Assembly (NCBI GenBank): GCA_024682075.1
Contig: JAIKZQ010000007.1
Span: 1 to 64,000, forward strand
Origin: Lachnospiraceae bacterium
GTDB lineage: Bacteria > Bacillota > Clostridia > Lachnospirales > Lachnospiraceae
Direction: 5' to 3'
Length of the DNA stretch: 64,000 bases
Shown here: positions 48,142 to 57,615 of the stretch, in pieces
Layout of the letters: each line of letters starts with the position of its first letter
Position numbering within the stretch: position 1 is the stretch's first letter
Position numbers and translations under genes: made by a program
Notes under the pieces: generated by a model
Database searches by the model: none
Seen by the model: only the letters and a program-made list of their open reading frames with translations
What the model was told of the DNA's origin: nothing

Positions 48142-48447
48142 TTATTCGCGTTCGAGCGAGATGTCATCAAGGAGGTCCTCAAAAACAGGTGCCACGGCGT
48201 CGAGCTCGTCATCATCAGATACGATCACGTATCTGCTCTCCTCTTCGCCTTCTTCTGACATGTCCTTGAGGATAAGAGCCTCTCCGTCGCCTTCTTCGAA
48301 ATCGGTGACCAGGATATAATCACGACCTGAAAGCCTGGTCTGTTCGAGGACGAAGAACTCAACGGGGTCTGCTCCCTCGGGCTTGAAGATTATCTTCTCA
48401 AGTTTTCTTCCTTCAATTTCTTCATTCATATTTTCATCAGTGTTCAT
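48142..48447 (-). CDS. DUF1292 domain protein
   Basis: Small acidic DUF1292-like protein (FFVLEQTRLSGRDYILVTDFEEGDGEALILKD). Confidence 0.85.
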   Translation of the reverse strand: MNTDENMNEEIEGRKLEKIIFKPEGADPVEFFVLEQTRLSGRDYILVTDFEEGDGEALILKDMSEEGEEESRYVIVSDDDELDAVAPVFEDLLDDISLERE

Positions 48448-48495
48448 GGCTTTACTCCATCTTCCACTTTACATGACACATCTGTCATTTCGGGA

Positions 48496-48963
48496 TCACT
48501 CATCACTCTTTTTAGGAGAGTAGGTTTCCCTGTTCATATAGCTCTGCAGTATCAGCTGGGCCGCTATCATGTCGACATACTGTTTATGATCCTTCTTCGC
48601 AATGCCGGCCTCATCCATTATCTCGTCAGCCTCTACGGTTGTAAGCCTCTCGTCTTCCATTATCACGGGAAGCCCTGTGCGGCGTCTCACGTTCTCGGCG
48701 AATTCCTTCGTAAGCGCTGCTCTTTCCCCTTCTTCCCCGGAAGGCATCAGCGGATTGCCGATTATTATGGTCCCCACATCATGCTGAAGTATCAGTTCCT
48801 CGATACGGGCATAGGTCTTGCGGAGCTTGTCGGGATGCTCACGCCTTATTATCTCGACGGGAGTCGCTGCAAGAAAAAGCGGGTCGCTGACCGCAACACC
48901 TACCGTCTTCGACCCGAAATCAAGACCCATTAACCTTTTCCTGTTCTCAGAATTCTCCATCAA
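48496..48963 (-). CDS. ruvX: Holliday junction resolvase RuvX/YqgF
   Basis: [48 protein letters not shown]. Confidence 0.93.
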   Translation of the reverse strand: MMENSENRKRLMGLDFGSKTVGVAVSDPLFLAATPVEIIRREHPDKLRKTYARIEELILQHDVGTIIIGNPLMPSGEEGERAALTKEFAENVRRRTGLPVIMEDERLTTVEADEIMDEAGIAKKDHKQYVDMIAAQLILQSYMNRETYSPKKSDE

Positions 48964-49223
48964 TTCCAGCCCTTGCTGGCAATATACTCAAGAAGAAGTT
49001 CCTCGACGAGTTCATCACGTTCAACCTTCATGATGAGTGATCTGGCACCCTTATGGCTCGTGATGTAAGTAGGATCTCCGCTCATGATATATCCGACGAT
49101 CTGATTGACGGGATTGTATCCCTTTTCCTGAAGAGCTTCGTACACTTCCTCAAGAACAGCGGCAGCACCCGAATCATCGGTGGGCACTTCGAAAAACTGA
49201 GTATGCGTTTTATCAATAGCCAT
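48960..49223 (-). CDS. IreB family regulatory phosphoprotein (UPF0297/DUF965)
   Basis: [51 protein letters not shown]. Confidence 0.95.
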   Translation of the reverse strand: MAIDKTHTQFFEVPTDDSGAAAVLEEVYEALQEKGYNPVNQIVGYIMSGDPTYITSHKGARSLIMKVERDELVEELLLEYIASKGWN

Positions 49224-49409
49224 CAGATCACCTCCCAAGTCTCATACATAGATGATTTTACCCCAAAAACACGCTGATTTCAAGTTTTCCGCCCTTTTTT
49301 CACATGCTCCATGCGCATGCATGTCTTCTTAAGTATATGTTGCTAAGTGCTTTCGTAACTGTTAAAATGTCTCACGCACGGCACAGATGCCGCAAAAGAG
49401 GACACGCAC

Positions 49410-50621
49410 ATGAACAAGTCTATTTTCAACACTTTCCTGATAAAATACGCTGAGATCGGCATCAAAGGGAACAACAGGTATCTCTTTGAGGACGCTCTCG
49501 TCTCCCACATAAATGCTGCAATGAAGACCATTCCGGGCAGATACCTGACCAGGAAGACTCCCGGCAGGATATTCCTCGAGTGCAGTGACGACCTCAGTGG
49601 CGGAAAATACGATTTCGACACGGTAGTCGGGAAGCTCACCCATATATTCGGCATAGTTCATATCTGTCCCGTCGTGGTTTCCGAGGATGAGGGTGAAGAA
49701 CTCCTCAGAGAAAAATCGGTCAGATACTGGCGTGACATGTACGGTGATGACGCATCCCATACTTTCAAGGTATTCTGCAGAAGGGGCAAAAAGAGCTATC
49801 CCCTTAATTCAATGGAGGTTGCCGCCGACGTAGGCGAGGCGATAATCCATGCTTTTCCGAACGTGAAAGTCGATGTTCACAAGCCCGACAAGCAGCTGAA
49901 CGTTGAGATCCGCGATAAGGTCTACATCTACTCCGAGTCCATCCCCGGTCCCGGCGGAATGCCCGTCGGAACAGGCGGCAAGGGAATGCTTCTTTTGTCC
50001 GGAGGCATAGATTCACCCGTTGCGGGATACATGATCTCCAAGAGAGGCGTCAGCCTTGATGCGGTCTATTTCAACGCACCTCCCTACACTTCCGAGCGTG
50101 CGAAGCAGAAGGTGATAGATCTTGCGAAGATCATCTCCGCCTACACAGGCCCCATCAATCTCCACATAATCAACTTCACCGATATCCAGCTCACCATCTA
50201 TGAGAAGTGTCCTCATGACGAACTGACAATAATCATGCGCCGCTACATGATGCGGATCGCAGAGCATCTTGCGTACGAAAACGGCTGCCAGTGCCTTGTC
50301 ACCGGAGAAAGCGTCGGGCAGGTGGCATCCCAGACCCTGCATTCACTCGTTTCGACCAACGAAGTCTGCACCCTCCCGGTTCTCAGGCCCCTCATCGCAT
50401 TCGACAAGCAGGACATAGTGGAGATCTCCGAGAAGATCGATACGTATGAGACCTCGATCCTTCCCTATGAGGACTGCTGTACCATCTTCGTGGCAAAGCA
50501 CCCCGTGACCCATCCTCTCGTCAATGTCATCAGGAAGCATGAACTGCTGCTCTCCGATGTCATAGGCGACCTTCTTGCCAGGGCATACGAGACGGATGAG
50601 ATCATTGAGATTGGAAAATAA
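49410..50621 (+). CDS. thiI: tRNA 4-thiouridine sulfurtransferase ThiI
   Basis: THUMP domain, GKGMLLLSGGIDSPVAGYMISKRG PP-loop. Confidence 0.95.
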   Translation: MNKSIFNTFLIKYAEIGIKGNNRYLFEDALVSHINAAMKTIPGRYLTRKTPGRIFLECSDDLSGGKYDFDTVVGKLTHIFGIVHICPVVVSEDEGEELLREKSVRYWRDMYGDDASHTFKVFCRRGKKSYPLNSMEVAADVGEAIIHAFPNVKVDVHKPDKQLNVEIRDKVYIYSESIPGPGGMPVGTGGKGMLLLSGGIDSPVAGYMISKRGVSLDAVYFNAPPYTSERAKQKVIDLAKIISAYTGPINLHIINFTDIQLTIYEKCPHDELTIIMRRYMMRIAEHLAYENGCQCLVTGESVGQVASQTLHSLVSTNEVCTLPVLRPLIAFDKQDIVEISEKIDTYETSILPYEDCCTIFVAKHPVTHPLVNVIRKHELLLSDVIGDLLARAYETDEIIEIGK

Positions 50622-50622
50622 A

Positions 50623-50650
50623 AAGACCGGCAGCTGACGCCACCGGTCTT
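50623..50650. terminator. Bidirectional terminator
   Basis: AAGACCGG...CCGGTCTT between convergent thiI and HPr-like gene. Confidence 0.65.
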
Positions 50651-50670
50651 CGGATAAACAACGGGATAAA

Positions 50671-50901
50671 TTATACCTGATACTGCTTAAGGATCTCGAG
50701 AACATCCTCAGCTCCGCCCTCGGTGTGGATATTGAGGTCGATGGGCTTGGAAAGATCGAGGCTGAAGATTCCCATGATTGACTTAGCGTCAATTACATAT
50801 CTTCCGGATACAAGATCGAAATCATACTCGAACTTGGTGATGTCATTTACAAAACTCTTTACCTTGTCAATTGAATTAAGAGAAATCTTTACTGTTTTCA
50901 T
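50671..50901 (-). CDS. HPr-like protein lacking the His15 loop
   Basis: HPr-like 76 aa with AKSIMGIFSLDLSK (Ser46 region) but no GxHARPA motif. Confidence 0.8.
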   Translation of the reverse strand: MKTVKISLNSIDKVKSFVNDITKFEYDFDLVSGRYVIDAKSIMGIFSLDLSKPIDLNIHTEGGAEDVLEILKQYQV

Positions 50902-51021
50902 TTTGAGTTACCTCCTTATTTCTCTGAACTTTATACGTTTTTCCCGTTGTTACGATTGTATAATATAGGACCGTCAAAAGATTGTCAATCCTGAAAGGGC
51001 CTAAAAGAAAACCAAACTTTT

Positions 51022-52371
51022 ATGAGAAAAAACGCCAAAACTATCGCTTTCCACAGCCTGGGATGCAAGGTAAATGCATACGAGACGGAAATAATGATCC
51101 AAGATGCACAATCTGCAGGGTATGAAATTGTGCAGTTTTCACAGATTTCCGACATATATGTCATCAATACATGCACCGTAACAAATATTGCGGACAGAAA
51201 AAGCAGACAAATGCTCCACAGAGCAAGGAAGCTCAATCCGGACGCAGTAGTGGTCGCAGTGGGATGTTACGTCCAGACCGGAGGCGAGAAACTGCTGAAA
51301 GACCCTCTCGTGGACATATGCATCGGCAACAACCACAAGGGCGAACTGGTAAAGATACTGGACGAATACTTTGAAGAGCAGGGCCAAAAAGCTGCTATGG
51401 TGGATGATCTGGCCATACCCTCGGATTATGAGAGAATGACCCTCACGCAGCTTTCGGACAGAGTAAGGACCTTTGTGAAGATACAGGACGGCTGCAATCA
51501 GTTCTGCTCCTATTGTGCAATACCTCTTGCAAGAGGCCGCGTCCGCTCTCGAAGCAAAGAGGACATCCTTGATGAGATCAGGGGACTGGTGGACAAAGGA
51601 TGCAGGGAGATCGTGCTGACCGGGATACATGTCGGATCATACGGGATCGACATGGACGAAAACGGTAATGCATCCGGTGACTACGGCGGAAACAGCAGGC
51701 TCATCGATCTTGTCGAAGAGATAGCCGGCATCCCCGGATTAGACCGCCTGAGATTAAGTTCCGTCGAGCCCCGCATCATAACGGATGAAAACGCCCGCAG
51801 ACTGTCAGAGCTCCCCAATCTGTGCCCTCATTTCCATCTGTCCCTTCAGAGCGGATGTGATGAGACGCTGAAAAGAATGAACAGGCACTACACCACCGAT
51901 GTGTACTATCATAGCGTGCTTGCCCTCAGGAGATATTTCGACGATCCGGCCATCACGACCGATGTCATCGCGGGATTCCCCGGCGAGACCGAAGAAGAAT
52001 TCGTCCAGACTGTCGAGTTCCTTAAAAAGGTCGCATTTTCCGACATGCATGTCTTCAAATACTCTCCGAGGAAAAACACGAAAGCCGCGGCAATGAAAGA
52101 CCAGATACCCGAAGAGGTCAAGAGCAGCCGAAGCGACGTGCTCCTCGACCTTGCCCTGAGCCTGTCCGGCGAATACATGAAACGCCATACAGGGAAGACT
52201 TCGGAGATCCTGATAGAAGAAGAAAGATCCATATTCGGAAAAGAATACATGATCGGGCACACCCCCGATTACATCCTCGCCGCTGTTCCTTCGAACGGGC
52301 AGGAAGCAGGAGACAAAGTAAAAGTGACTCTCACCGGGATACTGACCGAAGAGATCATGAGCGCAGAGTAA
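51022..52371 (+). CDS. mtaB: tRNA N6-threonylcarbamoyladenosine methylthiotransferase MtaB
   Basis: FHSLGCKVNAYETEIM, radical-SAM QDGCNQFCSYCAIPLARG, TDVIAGFPGETEEEF. Confidence 0.93.
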   Translation: MRKNAKTIAFHSLGCKVNAYETEIMIQDAQSAGYEIVQFSQISDIYVINTCTVTNIADRKSRQMLHRARKLNPDAVVVAVGCYVQTGGEKLLKDPLVDICIGNNHKGELVKILDEYFEEQGQKAAMVDDLAIPSDYERMTLTQLSDRVRTFVKIQDGCNQFCSYCAIPLARGRVRSRSKEDILDEIRGLVDKGCREIVLTGIHVGSYGIDMDENGNASGDYGGNSRLIDLVEEIAGIPGLDRLRLSSVEPRIITDENARRLSELPNLCPHFHLSLQSGCDETLKRMNRHYTTDVYYHSVLALRRYFDDPAITTDVIAGFPGETEEEFVQTVEFLKKVAFSDMHVFKYSPRKNTKAAAMKDQIPEEVKSSRSDVLLDLALSLSGEYMKRHTGKTSEILIEEERSIFGKEYMIGHTPDYILAAVPSNGQEAGDKVKVTLTGILTEEIMSAE

Positions 52372-52383
52372 AACGAAAAACAA

Positions 52384-52477
52384 GGAAAACGAGGGGAGGG
52401 AACGAGGGGACGGTTCCGACGTTCACAAAGTGAACAATGGAACCGTCCCCTCGTTCCCCCTCGTCCCCTCGTTTTCC
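52384..52477. repeat. Long imperfect palindrome (34-bp stem with 5-nt bulge and apical hairpin)
   Basis: Left arm 52384-52417, right arm 52439-52458 plus 52464-52477; inner GTTCAC-AAA-GTGAAC at 52421-52435; lies between convergent genes. Confidence 0.9.
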
Positions 52478-52497
52478 CTCGTTTTTTGTCTCATCGA

Positions 52498-53727
52498 TCA
52501 TTCAAGCGTGAACTTTGAACTTCCCTCGGATCCGTCAGCATTCTTAAATGCAGCTTCGTACTCGCCCTTGAATCCGGTAACCTCGGCGTATCCCTCGCTG
52601 TCGGTGTGAACGGTGTAATCTGTGGTCCACTCTTCTTTGACAAGTCTCTTCAGCTCATCATAAGCAGGCTTTGCAGTTCCGTCCTTCCTGATAAGGCCGG
52701 CGGGAGCCCCGAGCCATGCTCCGTCCACGAAATCCCATCCGGTTATCGCCTCCACCTTCGGATGTGCAAAGAGCAGTTCATACATTTCCTTCCACTCTTT
52801 ACGCTGTCTTTCTTCTCCTTCGGGAGTCGTGGGCCATTCATCCGGCTGATAATCGTTAAGATCAACGATCTCAGGGGGCATCAGTTCACCCGAGATAAGG
52901 GTATTTTCCGTAAAATGCAGAGGCAGTCCGAAGAATGAGAATCTCTCGAGAATGTCCTCAAGTTTTTCTTTTCCCATATATCCCTGATGCTGGTGAGTCT
53001 GTATTCCGATAGCCGAAACGGGAACCCCTGCATTGAGAAGTCCGTCGATCAATATGCGGTAGCTCTCCGAAAGATTGAAATCATTGATAAGAAGCGTCGC
53101 ATCGGGATTGGCAGCCTTGGCCGCATCAAATACTTCCTTGCAAAGCTTTATCCTTCCGAGGTCCTTGCATATCCTGGTGACAGCGTTGTCATATCTGTCA
53201 TACACCTGCATGATGACCACTTCGTTGATGACATCCCACACATCTATGACACCCTTGAACGCGGAGACGTCACGATTGATCCTGTCCAGCTGCTTGCTGA
53301 GAATGGTGGCATTGTCATAATTCATCAGCCAGTCTGCACATACGGTGTGCCAGCAGAGAGGATGACCCTTGAGCTTCACTCCGTGCTTTTGGAAATACTT
53401 TGCCGTGCGCATATGGTTTTCAAAATTCGTCTGTCCCTCAACATGCTCATAGGTACCCCAGTAAAAATGCATGGTGCCGAAATTGAACAAGTCGAGCCAT
53501 TTATGCGATATCCCGTTGATGACATCGAACCGCTCTGCGGGAATAGGGCAGCTCGCCCTCTCCTCTTCGGTCATCTCCTCGGGGGGAATGAAATCATTTG
53601 CTCCGCTTCCGAAGAGAAACTTATGGTTAACAAGCTTCACACGCACATCCTGATCTGCTGCTGCCTGTCCATTTTCATCGGTGAATCTGATCCGCTGTGT
53701 GGCTTTTCTGTGACTAAGATCGCTCAT
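52498..53727 (-). CDS. Glycoside hydrolase family 10 endo-1,4-beta-xylanase, no evident signal peptide
   Basis: KGHPLCWHTVCADWL, VIDVWDVINEVV (acid/base Glu), LHFTEN (nucleophile Glu), ITGWDFVDGAWLGAPAGLIRKDG; GGAGG upstream of start. Confidence 0.9.
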   Translation of the reverse strand: MSDLSHRKATQRIRFTDENGQAAADQDVRVKLVNHKFLFGSGANDFIPPEEMTEEERASCPIPAERFDVINGISHKWLDLFNFGTMHFYWGTYEHVEGQTNFENHMRTAKYFQKHGVKLKGHPLCWHTVCADWLMNYDNATILSKQLDRINRDVSAFKGVIDVWDVINEVVIMQVYDRYDNAVTRICKDLGRIKLCKEVFDAAKAANPDATLLINDFNLSESYRILIDGLLNAGVPVSAIGIQTHQHQGYMGKEKLEDILERFSFFGLPLHFTENTLISGELMPPEIVDLNDYQPDEWPTTPEGEERQRKEWKEMYELLFAHPKVEAITGWDFVDGAWLGAPAGLIRKDGTAKPAYDELKRLVKEEWTTDYTVHTDSEGYAEVTGFKGEYEAAFKNADGSEGSSKFTLE

Positions 53728-53922
53728 TACCTTTCCTCCGTAATGGGTGTTTTCGGTTACTTTCATGATTATATCATGCAGAGGACTTCAATTATCTCGA
53801 GTTATTGCCGTGATTTAGCCTACTTTTTGCTATCGGGGATATATATTTGTGGTAAAATTACGCATATGGTCAAAAGAAACATCGCCGCATGATGACCGTG
53901 GCGAAAAACGGAGGGAATCTCA

Positions 53923-54360
53923 ATGAATATCGATCAATTGCAAAAAGACATGATTGCCGCAATGAAGGCCCATGACAAGGAAAGAAAGGATGCGATCTCC
54001 TCGGTGATCCAGGCTGTAAAGAAGGTAGCCATCGATGAAGGTCACAGGGACGACATCGGCGAAGAACTTGTAAACCGCGTGATCCAGAAAGAGCTCAAGT
54101 CCGTCCAGGAACAGATAGATTCCTGTCCTGCGGACAGAACGGAACTCAGGGCCGAATACCAGTTCCGTTATGACGTAATAGCGGAATATGCTCCCAAGCT
54201 GCTCAGCGCCGAAGAAGTGGAAGCGATCCTCAAGGAAAAGTTTGCTGATGTGCTTGCTACCGGCAACAAGGGACAGATCATGAAGACCGTGATGCCCGAG
54301 CTCAAGGGAAAAGCGGACGGAAAAGTGATAAACGAAGTGGTTGCAGCGCTCTGCAACTGA
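53923..54360 (+). CDS. GatB/YqeY domain protein
   Basis: MNIDQLQKDMIAAMKAHDKERKDAISSVIQAVKKVAID...GQIMKTVMPELKGKADGKVINEVV. Confidence 0.93.
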   Translation: MNIDQLQKDMIAAMKAHDKERKDAISSVIQAVKKVAIDEGHRDDIGEELVNRVIQKELKSVQEQIDSCPADRTELRAEYQFRYDVIAEYAPKLLSAEEVEAILKEKFADVLATGNKGQIMKTVMPELKGKADGKVINEVVAALCN

Positions 54361-54365
54361 TAACA

Positions 54366-54395
54366 AAACGGGCAGTGCAGCGGCACTGCCCGTTT
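54366..54395. terminator. Bidirectional terminator
   Basis: AAACGGGCAGTGC-agcg-GCACTGCCCGTTT perfect 13-bp stem. Confidence 0.85.
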
Positions 54396-54425
54396 CTCTT
54401 ACTATCCGTATTTTCCTTATATTTC

Positions 54426-54815
54426 TTATGTCGGGGCACCGTAAAGCACAAAGTAGATTATCATCGAGAGAATATCTATGAGCAGCACGGCTCCGAATAT
54501 GATCCCCGCTATCTTAAGTCCTTTCTTTGCCTTTTTCCGGTTTTCTTCTGTAAACAGTTTTTCCTTTATGCTGCCTGCCTTGTCAGCACCTTCCGAAGAT
54601 TTTTCGGCAGAAGCGGGTGCCTTGTCCAGTATCAACTCGTCAAGCGTGATCCCGAACAGGTCGCTCATTGCCACCAGTTTTTCCATATCGGGAGAAGAAT
54701 CACCGACTTCCCACTTCGAAACAGTCTGTCGGGACACATTAAGGCGGGATGCAAGTTCCTCCTGGGACAGGCCCTTTTGTTTGCGGAGTTCGTATAATTT
54801 GTTATTAAATTCCAT
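54426..54815 (-). CDS. XRE family HTH regulator with C-terminal TM segment
   Basis: LYELRKQKGLSQEELASRLNVSRQTVSKWEVGDSSPDMEKLVAMSDLFGITLDEL; C-terminal TM. Confidence 0.9.
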   Translation of the reverse strand: MEFNNKLYELRKQKGLSQEELASRLNVSRQTVSKWEVGDSSPDMEKLVAMSDLFGITLDELILDKAPASAEKSSEGADKAGSIKEKLFTEENRKKAKKGLKIAGIIFGAVLLIDILSMIIYFVLYGAPT

Positions 54816-55686
54816 TTTCCTGCACCTCCGCTTTTCGATCCTTTCCGGCTCTTATCATCAAAATTGCGATCAGGCAGACGATCACATATGCGACAAATGC
54901 GATCACCGATGATTCTATGCCGAATTCTCCTCCGGTTATGGCAAAGGAATCCGTTTTCAGCACATATGTCATGAGAGAGTAATCACTTGCCTGCTCCGAT
55001 ACGGCAAAGAATCCGCCGAGGATCACAATGTTCCAGATCACATGGGTCAGGGCATTGCACCATAAAGTACCGTCTTCGATGCAGATAAGGGAAAACATGA
55101 TCCCGACTGCCGTTCCCGCGAGGATCACCAGCACACAGCTTCCCACGGAAAAATCCATTCCGATCGTATGCACCACGCCGAAAAGCACTGAGGGGATCAA
55201 AATTCCCGCTTTGGTGCCGAATGCTTTCTCAAGCGATCTGAAAATAACTCCCCTGAAAACAATCTCCTCCACGAGCCCGGCGCCCAGGCTGCCATAAACC
55301 ACACCGGCAGACAGGATAATGAGTTTTTCACTCATATCCATTACGGAAGGCACGTATTCACCCGACACAAAAAGAAGATAAACAGCCGTGACCGTGACAG
55401 GGAGCAGTATTGCGATGATCAGCCATTTGATCCTGATCCTAAAGCCCAAGATGCCGAACTCCGAGATCTTCACATGCATCAGCTTTTCATAAAAGAGCTT
55501 CACCGCAAAAAAGACCAGTACCGGATACAGGATCCCGGCCAGTGCATTACAGACAGCGGCATGAACTCCTGCCGTTACCAGCAGAGTTGCAAGCAGCCCC
55601 GCCAAAATCTGTGACACCAGCAATATGACAATTGCTGCCAGTGAACATCCGATTGCTTTACCTTTACTCATCTTAATGTTTTCCAT
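54805..55686 (-). CDS. CPBP family intramembrane metalloprotease
   Basis: GAGLVEEIVFRGVIFRSLEKAFG; SVLFGVVHTIG. Confidence 0.88.
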   Translation of the reverse strand: MENIKMSKGKAIGCSLAAIVILLVSQILAGLLATLLVTAGVHAAVCNALAGILYPVLVFFAVKLFYEKLMHVKISEFGILGFRIRIKWLIIAILLPVTVTAVYLLFVSGEYVPSVMDMSEKLIILSAGVVYGSLGAGLVEEIVFRGVIFRSLEKAFGTKAGILIPSVLFGVVHTIGMDFSVGSCVLVILAGTAVGIMFSLICIEDGTLWCNALTHVIWNIVILGGFFAVSEQASDYSLMTYVLKTDSFAITGGEFGIESSVIAFVAYVIVCLIAILMIRAGKDRKAEVQENGI

Positions 55687-55768
55687 TTTTCCTCCTTTTG
55701 CAAAAACATTTGATGAATAAATCGTAAAGCGATGCCATGTTTTTCACTACCAACTATGCCTTGCAATC

Positions 55769-55786
55769 TGTCAACGCAGGTTGACA
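55769..55786. promoter_or_regulatory. Palindrome TGTCAAC-N4-GTTGACA upstream of CPBP-XRE pair
   Basis: Perfect 7+4+7 inverted repeat about 83 bp upstream of the CPBP start. Confidence 0.55.
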
Positions 55787-55838
55787 ATCCTGTTAAAATC
55801 TTTGGCAAAGCACTGTTTTCCGGGCTTTTTCCCATTTT

Positions 55839-56306
55839 TCACAATTTGTACTGCATGAAATTCCCGTTATGGGTAAAGCCGTATGCCGTATATAATTTCA
55901 CGCCCATATCCGATGCGGTTATCTGAACCGTACCGCATCCATATGCCCTCGCCTCCTCCACGACCCTGTGGAGAAGTTCTTTGGCGATTCCTTTTCGTCT
56001 GTAACGGGGATCTGTATACATGCTGGACAAAAGGCCGATCCTTCCGGAGGGACATCCGAAATAGGGGGGCTTCTCGACAAAGGACATTCCGCTGGTACCT
56101 ATGATAAGGTCACCGTCAAGAGCCAGCCAGGAAACAAATGTTCCGTCAGACATGTGACGGTCGTAATAATCCCTGAGATGGGGGACCAGATCTATGTCCT
56201 CCTTAGCCCCCTCTTCTCTGAGCTGAGTGATGCGCATGTCTATAAAAGTATCAAGATCTTCCTGTGTGAGTCTTCTATAAACTATTTCCACGATTTTCCC
56301 CTCCAC
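55839..56306 (-). CDS. GNAT family N-acetyltransferase
   Basis: LLSSMYTDPRYRRKGIAKELLHRVVEEARAYGCGTVQITASDMGVKLYTAYGF. Confidence 0.9.
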   Translation of the reverse strand: MEGKIVEIVYRRLTQEDLDTFIDMRITQLREEGAKEDIDLVPHLRDYYDRHMSDGTFVSWLALDGDLIIGTSGMSFVEKPPYFGCPSGRIGLLSSMYTDPRYRRKGIAKELLHRVVEEARAYGCGTVQITASDMGVKLYTAYGFTHNGNFMQYKL

Positions 56307-56340
56307 CCGGTATGATCCTTTAAAAATATGTCTTCACGCC

Positions 56341-57558
56341 TCAGGACATGGGAGGCTGCTCGGGAGGCTCGGATGTTTGCTGAACAGCCGTATGTGTATC
56401 AGGCCGAGCGGGCTGTTGCAGATAAGGATGATCCGGCTGCTGCAGATAAGGATGGTCCGGCTGTTGCAGGTAAAGTTGATCCGGCTGCTGAAGGTAGGGC
56501 TGACCGGGTTGCTGGCCATAGGGCTGACCCGGTTGCTGTGCGTAATGCTGGGCAGGCTGCTGACCATAGGGCTGAGCGGGCTGCTGACCATAGGGCTGGG
56601 CAGGTTGCTGGCCATAGGGCTGAGCGGGCTGCTGCATCACGGGCTGAGCCCCGGGTCTGGTGCATCCGCAGTTTCCGCAAAAATCATATGCCGAAGCCAT
56701 TCCGCACCTGGGGCAGTACCATACGGTCCCCAGAGGACGCTGTGCCCCGCACCTGGAGCAGAAATTCATGACATTAGTAGTTCCGCATCCGCAGATCCAC
56801 TGTCCTGCGACATTCGGCACATACACACCCTGAATGCCACCAGGATAAACAACTATGCAGAAATCATTCTTGGATGAATGCACGACCGTGATGACTGAAA
56901 AAACAAACATCACTATGACAAACACGAGCCACAAAAGCATGCTCAGGCCGGTCAGGAGGTCCTGGCCCGTTGCCACGCCTCCGAGGATGATACCGTCATA
57001 TAATCCATGCACAAGGATCGGGACGATCAGAGCAAGCTCGTTATATTTCGAATAATCCTTGCTGTTTGCAAGAGAAGCCTGCTTGGCCTTGCTGTAGAAA
57101 TATCCCATGAACACCGCGAAGCTCGCATGTCCGGGTACGGCCGTGAACATTCTCATGACACCTATTCCCCATCCGCTGCTGAGGACATATCCGACATTTT
57201 CGATAGCCGCAAAACCGAGCGAGGCGAAAACCGCATAGACAATAGCGTCATAGCTGTAATTGAAGTTCCTGTTCTTCCAGGTGATCAGCCTCAGGACCAT
57301 GTACTTTCCGAGTTCCTCTATAGGTCCGACGACTATCATTGCCATGAGCACGGATTTCAGAACGGATTCGTACGGGACGATCGCATCAAATATCAGTTCC
57401 GCGACAACTTCAACTATCACGGCAGGTATAGCCGTTCCCATGCCCGCGAAGAACAGACCGATCAAAAGCCCCATCGGTTCTTTTTCTTTCTTGTCATTAA
57501 CATAGATTATTATGAGCAGTACGATAACAGGGATAAGTGCCAGTGCAAATAAAAACAT
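56341..57558 (-). CDS. PrsW-like membrane protease with double zinc ribbon and octapeptide-repeat tail
   Basis: PrsW-like VGPIEELGKYMVLR, AAIENVGYV, HASFAVFMGYF, LVHGLYDG; CxC..CxxC ribbons; PYGQQPAQ repeats. Confidence 0.85.
   Translation of the reverse strand: MFLFALALIPVIVLLIIIYVNDKKEKEPMGLLIGLFFAGMGTAIPAVIVEVVAELIFDAIVPYESVLKSVLMAMIVVGPIEELGKYMVLRLITWKNRNFNYSYDAIVYAVFASLGFAAIENVGYVLSSGWGIGVMRMFTAVPGHASFAVFMGYFYSKAKQASLANSKDYSKYNELALIVPILVHGLYDGIILGGVATGQDLLTGLSMLLWLVFVIVMFVFSVITVVHSSKNDFCIVVYPGGIQGVYVPNVAGQWICGCGTTNVMNFCSRCGAQRPLGTVWYCPRCGMASAYDFCGNCGCTRPGAQPVMQQPAQPYGQQPAQPYGQQPAQPYGQQPAQHYAQQPGQPYGQQPGQPYLQQPDQLYLQQPDHPYLQQPDHPYLQQPARPDTHTAVQQTSEPPEQPPMS
56400..56635. repeat. 24-bp in-frame tandem repeats (PYGQQPAQ-type octapeptide, about 9 copies)
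   Basis: Recurring ggctgctggccatagggctgagcg-type units. Confidence 0.85.
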
Positions 57559-57615
57559 ATCTGATCTCCATTATTCAAATCGTTGTTTTATGGGAACTTA
57601 TGGCATATGGACCGT

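Noticed and set aside
56328-56877. Plus- and minus-strand repeat proteins (ADKDGPAVAGKVD..., SALWPATCPALWSA...)
   Set aside because: Out-of-frame readings of the PrsW-tail octapeptide repeat.
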